The notes beneath the pieces are model-generated. The model did not search any database and was not told where the DNA came from. It saw only the letters and a list, made by a program, of their open reading frames with translations. This document shows, one piece after another, positions 1-5,800 of a stretch of DNA of 6,642 bases. Source of the stretch: Methanomassiliicoccales archaeon. GTDB taxonomy: Archaea > Thermoplasmatota > Thermoplasmata > Methanomassiliicoccales > JACIVX01. How positions within the stretch are numbered: the first letter of the stretch is position 1; every line of letters starts with the position of its first letter. Made by a program: the position numbers and the translations under genes. The DNA lies in the NCBI GenBank assembly GCA_028679985.1, contig JAJRAH010000080.1:1-6642 (forward strand), read 5' to 3'.

Positions 1-113
1 ACAGTTTTCTTGAGGGCCTTCCAGACCGGAAGATACTCAGGGCCGGGAATGAAATCGATTTCGTCCCTGAAGAACTGCCATCGGACACAGAATACTGGAT
101 CTTCTCCCCGTGA
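1..113 (+). CDS. Possible C-terminal end of an unidentified protein (partial)
   Basis: A frame open from the left edge (first full codon at base 3) ends in TGA at 111-113 and gives 36 residues ending in EYWIFSP. Composition is protein-like, with acidic, aromatic and proline residues, unlike the Ser/Cys/Arg-rich shadow in the next frame. It would be convergent with eif6, with 60 nt between the stops. The opposite strand is also open here, in codon-aligned antisense (residues such as EIDFIPGPEYLPVW), but that frame has no ATG or GTG after the eif6 stop. Its only candidate start is a TTG at 131-129 with no Shine-Dalgarno. Third-position GC is about equal in both frames, so the strand choice is weak. 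I recognise no family for either reading. Confidence 0.35.
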   Translation, partial: SFLEGLPDRKILRAGNEIDFVPEELPSDTEYWIFSP

Positions 114-173
114 GATCAGCCTACTCTGCAACTGGGATTCGATTACGGGATTCTGATTCGAGTTCGCACGGTC

Positions 174-833
174 TCAGATGAGACTCAGGCCGTCCTCGAC
201 TCTTCCTAGTTCTATCGGGGTGCTCCTGAATCCGACGGCGGCTCCCCTTGAATTCGCGACCATGCACGCCCCTACGAGAGGAGTCCCATAGTTGAGAGTT
301 CCGATAGCCGTCGGGACCTTCAAAACCGACCTCAACAACTCAAGATCCTCGTCGGAGGCTGCAGGATGACAAAGAACGCCTCTGTTCGTGGCAGCACAAA
401 CCGAACCTACGGTCTTGTGACCGGCGATGGTTCCCTGCACGACTTCGACTCGGAGAGTCTGCTCGATCTTCTTCAGGACCTTCTTGCCGATATCGGGGTT
501 CACCAGTGCCCCCTTGTCGTTCGCCAGTATGTTGTTCCCGGAGGCGTTCAATCTGTCTTCGATGACGTAGACCGGCAATCGGCCCGCGATGAACTCCTTC
601 TCCTCTTTCGAGGCCATGCTCGTGATGACCGCCCCGTGGGAATTCATCGCGAGAAGAGCTCCAAGAAGGTTAGTGCTGGCAATGTTGCACCTGACAACCT
701 CCACACCGAGAGCCTCCTCGATGTCCCTTGCGAGGGTTCGCGGCGAATCGACGGGTATGAAAGAGACACCCTCGCTCGCAGCACAGTATACTCCTATGTA
801 GGGGTTCCCGTAATAGCTGGAGAGTTTCATCAT
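174..833 (-). CDS. eif6: Translation initiation factor aIF6 (ribosome anti-association factor)
   Basis: The product is 219 residues, the usual archaeal aIF6 length, and is recognisable throughout. The N-terminal YxGxPYIGVYCAAS segment, the central NILANDKGALVNP, the GTIAGHKTVGS and GACMVANSRGAAVG stretches and the terminal VEDGLSLI all match archaeal aIF6. These recur at similar spacing because the fold is a five-fold pseudosymmetric pentein of about 45-residue repeats. Family knowledge: aIF6/eIF6 binds the 50S/60S subunit near uL14 and blocks subunit joining until it is released. It acts in the cytoplasm. Two tandem ATG codons (833-831 and 830-828) are possible starts; the first is used here and the difference is one residue. 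It is last in the minus-strand operon, 18 nt after rpl31e. A run of six T on the coding strand (840-835) sits directly before the start. The call is secure. Confidence 0.96.
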   Translation of the reverse strand: MMKLSSYYGNPYIGVYCAASEGVSFIPVDSPRTLARDIEEALGVEVVRCNIASTNLLGALLAMNSHGAVITSMASKEEKEFIAGRLPVYVIEDRLNASGNNILANDKGALVNPDIGKKVLKKIEQTLRVEVVQGTIAGHKTVGSVCAATNRGVLCHPAASDEDLELLRSVLKVPTAIGTLNYGTPLVGACMVANSRGAAVGFRSTPIELGRVEDGLSLI

Positions 834-851
834 GAAAAAAGCACCGATCGA

Positions 852-1115
852 TCACTCCTCAGGAAGCGAGAGCTCCACAAGTCCGTCTTCGAACTTGACC
901 GCCTTCACCCTGATGATCGATGGCGCGTTCCGAATTCCCCTGCTCCAGATCGCCTCGTTAAGGCGGCCGTCGATCCAAACGTCCTCTTCCTTTGCCTTGA
1001 GATGCCTGACGGCATATGCCCTGACGGCAATCACCGCCCTCCTGGCCCTTTCGGTTCTCGGCGCCTTCTTCGCGTCCCTCAGGGGGATGTTGAGAATTGT
1101 CTCCTCTTCGGCCAT
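852..1115 (-). CDS. rpl31e: 50S ribosomal protein L31e (eL31)
   Basis: The product has 87 residues, typical of archaeal eL31. Recognisable parts are the N-terminal EETILNIPLRDAKKAPRTER, the RRAVIAVRAYAVRHLK helix, and VWIDGRLNEAIWSRGIRNAP. The last of these is the conserved signature region that contacts 23S rRNA near the polypeptide exit tunnel. The C-terminus (VKAVKFEDGLVELSLPEE) is acidic, as in other archaeal members. The start ATG at 1115-1113 is supported by a strong Shine-Dalgarno GGGGAG at 1126-1121 with a 5-nt spacer, which overlaps the rpl39e stop codon. The gene follows rpl39e by 10 nt and precedes eif6, matching the conserved archaeal order L39e-L31e-aIF6. It is presumably co-transcribed and possibly translationally coupled with rpl39e. 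Confidence 0.96.
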   Translation of the reverse strand: MAEEETILNIPLRDAKKAPRTERARRAVIAVRAYAVRHLKAKEEDVWIDGRLNEAIWSRGIRNAPSIIRVKAVKFEDGLVELSLPEE

Positions 1116-1125
1116 TGTATCTCCC

Positions 1126-1281
1126 CTATCTCCTTAATCTGTGCGTTCTCCAGCTCCTTCTCTTGGGGTGGCGGAGGAAGTTCCTGTTCGTCCTAAGCAT
1201 CACCCAGGCCGGAACTCTCCGATTCTGTTTAACCGCTTTCATGAGCCGCGTCTTCATCGCGCTCGGCTTGTTCCTTGTCAT
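1126..1281 (-). CDS. rpl39e: 50S ribosomal protein L39e (eL39), small ORF
   Basis: This is a very short, highly basic protein beginning MTRNKPSAMKTRLMKAVKQN, followed by RRVPAWVMLRTNR and HPKRRSWRTHRLRR. These are the hallmark segments of eL39, which lines the peptide exit tunnel of the large subunit. Two starts compete: ATG at 1287 (53 residues, overlapping the PDCD5-like stop as ATGA) and ATG at 1281 (51 residues). I chose 1281 because it gives the usual family length with the canonical xRNKP beginning, and because GAGAGG at 1295-1290 lies 8 nt upstream of it but only 2 nt from the 1287 codon. The PDCD5-like stop (1286-1284) is immediately upstream, so translational coupling is likely. The gene completes the conserved S19e-PDCD5-L39e-L31e-aIF6 block. 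Confidence 0.95.
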   Translation of the reverse strand: MTRNKPSAMKTRLMKAVKQNRRVPAWVMLRTNRNFLRHPKRRSWRTHRLRR

Positions 1282-1283
1282 AG

Positions 1284-1610
1284 TCATTTCCTCTCAATAC
1301 TGATCTCTCTCTTCTGCGGAGCCACCTTCCTGAGAATCTGTCTCAGGGTGGCGTCATCTACCGGCCGATCGATCCGTCCAGACTGCGCCAGCCTTATCAG
1401 TTGATCCTCCACGGATCTCGCTAGGTCGGGATATGCTATCTTGACCGTGCCCAGGCGCTCCCTCGCCTCTGGAGTAAGAATCTGGCGCATTATTGCCTGT
1501 CGACTAGCCTCGATCTGCTTCGTCTGCTCTTCGGCCACGGCCTGCTGCTCCCTCTGATGCTGGAGTTCAGCCATCTTCCGTCGACGCAGTTCCTCTAGCT
1601 CCGCATCCAT
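1284..1610 (-). CDS. DNA-binding protein of the PDCD5/TFAR19 family
   Basis: The product is 108 residues, within the usual archaeal range of about 105-120. The N-terminal third is a charged, heptad-like helix (DAELEELRRRKMAELQHQRE), typically mobile in this family. It is followed by the compact three-helix core. The signature RQILTPEARERLGTVKIAYPD and the later VEDQLIRLAQSGRI-DRPVDDATLRQIL are characteristic of PDCD5. Archaeal members bind DNA in vitro, while eukaryotic PDCD5 is linked to apoptosis and chaperonin/acetyltransferase partners. The archaeal role is not settled, and its constant position beside ribosomal genes suggests a link to translation or nascent chains (inference). The start at 1610 is preceded by AAGGGG at 1626-1621 with a 10-nt spacer, overlapping the rps19e stop. 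The stop overlaps the alternative rpl39e start. Confidence 0.94.
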   Translation of the reverse strand: MDAELEELRRRKMAELQHQREQQAVAEEQTKQIEASRQAIMRQILTPEARERLGTVKIAYPDLARSVEDQLIRLAQSGRIDRPVDDATLRQILRKVAPQKREISIERK

Positions 1611-1625
1611 GATTCCAAGGCCCCT

Positions 1626-2057
1626 TCAACCTTTCTTGCTCCCTTCGTGAACATCACTGGCAATCTTGTCCAGCAGCGCCCTTCCCTTTGCCGTGATCAC
1701 TCTTCCCTTGTTCTTGTCCTTGGCGACCAGTCCGCTCGCCTCGAGCTGCATCAGGCACTTCCTCGTGACCGACCGACTTCCCTTGACGGCCTTGTTGGGT
1801 TTCGAGCCCTTGTCGGCGGAACCGCCGTAAGTGGCAGCCAATCTTTCGGTCCCAATGGGGCCTTCGATATAGACCTTCCTCAGAACTGATGCCGCTCTAG
1901 TAAACCACCAGTCCTTCTGGACCGGTGCTTTCTCTGTGTGCCGTCCGGTCTTCACAAAGTCCGCCCATTCGGGGGGCTTTATTGTGTCAATCTCTCGAAG
2001 CTTCACTGCAAGGTTGGCGACAAGTTCACCAGGAGGAACGTCATAGATCGTAACCAT
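1626..2057 (-). CDS. rps19e: 30S ribosomal protein S19e (eS19)
   Basis: The product has 143 residues, normal for archaeal eS19. It begins MVTIYDVPPGELVANLAVKL, then has IKPPEWADFVKTG, the strongly conserved KDWWFTRAASVLRKVYIEGP, IGTERLAATYGG, and the C-terminal winged-helix part with a GSRSVTRKCLMQLEASGLV segment. The family sits in the head of the small subunit and is all-helical with a winged-helix-like core. The ATG at 2057-2055 is set by GAGGT at 2070-2066 with an 8-nt spacer. It is the first gene of the five-gene minus-strand operon; 15 nt separate its stop from the PDCD5-like start. Transcription probably starts from the TATA element at 2139-2131, read leftward, giving a leader of roughly 50 nt. 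Confidence 0.96.
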   Translation of the reverse strand: MVTIYDVPPGELVANLAVKLREIDTIKPPEWADFVKTGRHTEKAPVQKDWWFTRAASVLRKVYIEGPIGTERLAATYGGSADKGSKPNKAVKGSRSVTRKCLMQLEASGLVAKDKNKGRVITAKGRALLDKIASDVHEGSKKG

Positions 2058-2065
2058 CTCATTCT

Positions 2066-2070
2066 ACCTC
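2066..2070 (-). promoter_or_regulatory. Ribosome binding site of rps19e
   Basis: The minus strand reads GAGGT, complementary to the conserved 16S 3' end, with an 8-nt spacer to the ATG at 2057. It fixes the start of rps19e. The next in-frame candidate start is well inside the conserved N-terminus. Confidence 0.75.
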
Positions 2071-2103
2071 TGCAAACACATTCAGTTCTCGTCAGATTAC
2101 TGA

Positions 2104-2120
2104 TAATGCCGACGGCATTA
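2104..2120. promoter_or_regulatory. Perfect 17-bp palindrome, candidate operator
   Basis: The sequence TAATGCCG-A-CGGCATTA has two perfect 8-bp arms around one central base; the flanking bases (2103 and 2121) no longer pair. The single-base centre argues for a DNA site bound by a dimeric regulator rather than an RNA hairpin. Read toward rps19e it would overlap the predicted transcription start (about 25 bp past the TATA element), a position typical for repression. Read toward ubiX it lies 10 bp upstream of the TATA element, a position typical for activation. No cognate regulator is encoded in the window, so the regulator is unknown. Confidence 0.55.
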
Positions 2121-2130
2121 ATAGACTGCC

Positions 2131-2140
2131 TATATAAAAG
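2131..2140. promoter_or_regulatory. TATA box, possibly shared by rps19e and ubiX
   Basis: The plus strand reads TATATAAAAG; the minus strand reads CTTTTATATA, close to the archaeal TTTATATA consensus. On the minus strand it is preceded within a few bases by GCAAAA (2148-2143), resembling a BRE purine element, so rps19e is the better-supported target. Expected start sites are near 2108 (minus) and 2160 (plus). On the plus strand the upstream bases (GACTGCC) are a poor BRE, so bidirectional use is an inference. Confidence 0.6.
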
Positions 2141-2196
2141 CGTTTTGCAGTATCTTTGTCGTGTGGACGTATGAGAAAGGATTGATATAGAGCGGC

Positions 2197-2760
2197 ATGA
2201 ATCTTCGACCCGTGAAGACAGTCATTGCGATAACCGGTTGCTCTGGGGTCACCTACGGCGTCCGGTTAGCTGAAGTACTGAAGGGGAATAAGATCCTTGT
2301 CGTCTCGAAGACCGGAGAGCGGATCCTTGAGCAAGAGGTCGGCTCTGACATTGCGAAGCTGAGAGAGTCGGTCGATGAATGGTATGAGGACGAAGACCTA
2401 TTCGCCCCCATATCCTCCGGTAGCCAGCTCTTCGATTCGGTTGTGATCATCCCTTGTTCCCAATCTACGCTTGCCAAGATCTCAAACGGAATCGCTGACA
2501 CCCTCATAACCCGCGTGGCCTCAGTGGCGCTGAAGGAAGGGAGGAAGCTCATCCTTGTACCGAGGGAGACTCCAGTTAGCGCGGTCATGCTTGAGAACGA
2601 GCTGAGGTTGAGCCGTCTGGGAGTGACAATCCTCCCGGCGAGTCCAGCATTCTATCACTCTCCGAAGGCAGTTGGAGACCTTGTCGACTTTGTCGTCGGC
2701 AAGGTCTTGGATCAGCTCGGACAGAACCATAGACTCTACAAGAGGTGGAAGAGGGACTAG
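2197..2760 (+). CDS. ubiX: UbiX-family flavin prenyltransferase
   Basis: The product has 187 residues, the normal family length. The enzyme joins a dimethylallyl group from dimethylallyl (pyro)phosphate to reduced FMN, making prenylated FMN for UbiD-type decarboxylases. Visible signatures are the N-terminal flavin-binding ITGCSGVTYGVRL (G14-C15-S16-G17), PISSGS (71-76), IIPCSQSTLAKISNG (84-98), the ALKEGRKL segment with K113, LVPRETP (120-126, with E124), and PAFYHSP (150-156, with Y153). By my recollection of the Pseudomonas enzyme numbering these correspond to K129, E140 and Y169. The phosphate-binding arginine (R185) position appears to be K169 here, a conservative change. The ATG at 2197 is used because an in-frame TAG lies at 2188-2190; a GTG at 2212 is possible. 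No UbiD partner is in the window. In many archaea the partner is anhydromevalonate phosphate decarboxylase. A UbiX paralogue acting on another flavin substrate is unlikely. Confidence 0.93.
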   Translation: MNLRPVKTVIAITGCSGVTYGVRLAEVLKGNKILVVSKTGERILEQEVGSDIAKLRESVDEWYEDEDLFAPISSGSQLFDSVVIIPCSQSTLAKISNGIADTLITRVASVALKEGRKLILVPRETPVSAVMLENELRLSRLGVTILPASPAFYHSPKAVGDLVDFVVGKVLDQLGQNHRLYKRWKRD

Positions 2761-2806
2761 CCTAGCGCCCGCACCTGTCGAGACCGCACAGAATCGCGAT
2801 CATCTG

Positions 2807-5800
2807 TCACTTCATCTTCTTCTCGTCCCTTCTCACCCTCTGCAAGCGGCCGGGCGCGTACCAGTTCCACTTGCCGAGTAGAGACATTATCGCAGGGACA
2901 AGGTATATCCTCACAATCGTCGCATCAAGGAGAATCGCGAACATCAGTGCGAAGCCAAACTCCCTCAGAAGGGCACCCTCCGAGAGCATCATCGTGCCGA
3001 ATGCGCCCGCCATGATGATGCCGCAGGCCGTTATGACGCCGCCGGTACGCTCCACGGCATGGACGATCGCGTCCTTGTCGCTCATTCCCTTCTGCGCCTC
3101 TTCCCTGATCCTCGTCGTCAGGAAGATGTCGTAGTCCATCCCGAGGCCGAGACAGACAACGAAGAGTATCATCGGCATTAGCCAGAGTATCGGAAATCCG
3201 AGGACGAAATTGAAGATCACCATCGTGATTGCGATCGTCCAGGAGATGCTGAGCAATATGGTGAGTATCGATCTCAGCGGGTTTACGATCGATCCCAGGA
3301 CTATCATCAGAACGATGTAGATACCGATGACCACGAAGATTTCCATCACGCCGAAGTCGCTCTGGACCATGTCGGATATGTCGCTCATCGAAGCCGTCGA
3401 ACCAGCCACCATCGCCCGATTTATGTTCGGGTCATCGGCCTCGAAGGTACGGCAGACGCTCCTCAAGTCGCCAATGCTATCGATCGAGGCTTTCGCGAAC
3501 GGCTCTTCCTTGAAAACGACCGTTATCAGGACCGCCCTCGTGTCATCGGTTCCAAGCATCCCCATCATCAACGACGAGTACTGCGCCGCCTGCTCCTCGC
3601 TGTAGAACGAAAGGTTCGCGTAGTGGATCGGTTCCTCTCCGCCGAGAGGTCTCGTCGGACTCGTCACTTCTTCGACGTTATCTAGCTCTGAAATGGACTC
3701 TGACAGATTTTCGATGGAATCTAGTTCAGTGACGTTGAAGGTGCCGCCCTCGAACACCGGCGAGGTCATGTTCAAGGCGACGGTTGTGGACATTATCCTC
3801 CCTGCACCGAACCCCTCGGACATGCGATCCATGCCCTCCTTGCTCTCGGTGTCAGGCATCGCCGCGATGAAATCGTAACTCGTGTCCAAAGTTAGCGCAA
3901 GATACGTGGTCGGAACCGATATCGCAAGCGCTGCGACTAGGATGATCTTTGCATGCTTGATAGCGAATTTAGCACTTTTGGAGAAATAACCATTCGTCTT
4001 TACCTTCCTCCCCGTTTCCTTCTTCTTTCCGATCTTCGATGGCCAGAAAATCCTGTCTCCAAGAAGCATCAGTACCGAGGGCAGCAGGGTAAGGGCGGCG
4101 ATGAGCGCGATCGCTATCCCCATCGCAAGGCCGATGCCCATTGACTGGAGCATATCGAATCTCCCGAAGGAGAGGACGCCGAAGCCGATGATGACAGTCG
4201 CGCCGCTCGTGGCGATCGACTCGCCCGCCCAAGTTACCGCCGTCCGAACGCTTTCCTCTTTCGTCAATCCCCTGCGTCTTTCCTCCCGATACCTTGTGAG
4301 AATGAAGATGCAGTAGTCGCAGCCTGCCCCCATCATCGAAGTGAGAAGAAGGGTTAGTACACTGTAGTGAACGGAAAGGAAGAACGATCCGAGAACGTAC
4401 ACTCCGGCGAAGCTGACCCCGAGCGCAACTCCTATTACCGCAGGTGGAACTGAAGATGCAACGACGGATCTGAAGAAGACTCCGATCAGGACAAGCACAA
4501 GGATGATCGTTATTGGATCGATCCTGTCTACGTCGCTCCATGTCGACGCTTGGAGATCGGCCGAGATTGCGTCGGAACCGGTAACAAACGAGGTAAGGCC
4601 GTTGGTCCCTTCGAGGGATTCCTTCAGGATATCGCGGATGACCTCGACGGACTTCTGGCCGAGTAACGAATCGCCATCGGGGCTCGTGTAGGTCAACGAG
4701 ATGATCATCGTGTCGTTCTGGGGTGAGTTTACGAACATCCCGACTAGGTCAGAAAACATGGGGATAGGAAAATCCCCTATTGTGGAGTTCTCGACGACGG
4801 CCTCCGCCATAGTCATGAATTCCATGAATGACGAACCTGAGGGGATGCCCTTGACCTCGTATACAATCCATGGCTCGGAGTTGGAGTTCTCAGCAACGAG
4901 ACTCACGGACAGCTGGAGAATCGCCGTCTCATTGTCCCACCCGGACCATCCAAGGCTTTCGAAGATCGACATGAGTGCGATCGCCCGCTCTCCCCCAATG
5001 GCCGAGCTCAGCGTCGCTACAGAACTGGCGACGATCGTTTCGAACTCCGTATCGCTCGGAACCGAGGAAGTTGAATTCCATCCTCCGTAGAAGACGTCCA
5101 AATAGAGCAGGACCAAGGATCTCTCCTCGTCCGTCAGGCCGGCCAGGATCGGGTCAAGATTGCTTTCAAATACGGACAGAGAGAATGCGTTCAGCGTCCG
5201 GTAGTCGTACCAGTTCGTCATGTCAAAAGTATTGAACGTCGCGTTCAGGAAGGGCTGCCCCTCGGGCGGGACTCCTGCGAGGAACGCGGGAAAGGCCGAT
5301 TGGATGGAAAAGACACTCCTCTCAGCCGGATTATTTGAGAAGAATGGGTCCGAGACGGTCAGGTTCCACACCTGGGAGTACGCGCCAAACCATCCAAATA
5401 TCAGGGCCTTCTGTGACGCGTCCATCGATGCGATCATCGGATGAAATTGAAGGGATGCCAGAGTCGCGGCATAAGCCATCGAGTCCACTTCCGAGACAGT
5501 GGCACCGGAGTTTGCGGCCCTTATCTGGCTCCAAATCTGAACGTGAAGAGATGGAATGCCATAGATTGTGAAAGCGCTTCCATTGGCCTGGTACCAGAGG
5601 TTCCTGAATTCGGTAGGGATTCCGAAGAGCGCAAACGCCGTGAGATTCGTCATATTCCAGGTATCGTAGAATCCCTGGTTCAGCTGCTGCAGGAAGCCCG
5701 TGGTGTATAGAGTCGTAACGCTGTAGAGGGAATCGACCTGGACCTGACCATCGATGCGGCCTCCGTGAGTCTCGTCGAAAACGGCATCATCGATGCGGAA

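Larger units (their letters stand above)
2058..2196. promoter_or_regulatory. Divergent intergenic promoter region between rps19e and ubiX
   Basis: This 139-nt region separates two divergent start codons and must hold both promoters. It is AT-richer than the flanking genes. It contains a TATA-like element at 2131-2140, a perfect 17-bp palindrome at 2104-2120, and the rps19e Shine-Dalgarno at 2066-2070. The ubiX side has no well-placed Shine-Dalgarno: AGGA at 2178-2181 is 15 nt from the ATG. No tRNA or other recognisable RNA gene was seen here. Confidence 0.8.

Noticed and set aside
366..1196. 276-codon open frame on the plus strand across eif6 and rpl31e
   Set aside because: It is antisense to two secure genes plus the small rpl39e gene. 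Its translation is Arg/Asp/His-rich with no family resemblance, so it is a codon-bias shadow.
2761..2806. Possible terminator between ubiX and the transporter
   Set aside because: The 46 nt hold no T-run on either coding strand and no convincing hairpin, so no terminator can be supported.
3969..4541. 190-codon open frame on the minus strand inside the transporter gene
   Set aside because: It lies in another frame of the same strand, over the conserved TM2-TM6 region. The product is rich in Arg, His and Cys, typical of a frame-shifted shadow.
4701..5090. 129-codon plus-strand frame antisense to the transporter outer domain
   Set aside because: It has no ribosome binding site or recognisable domain, and the sense frame is continuous and well supported.
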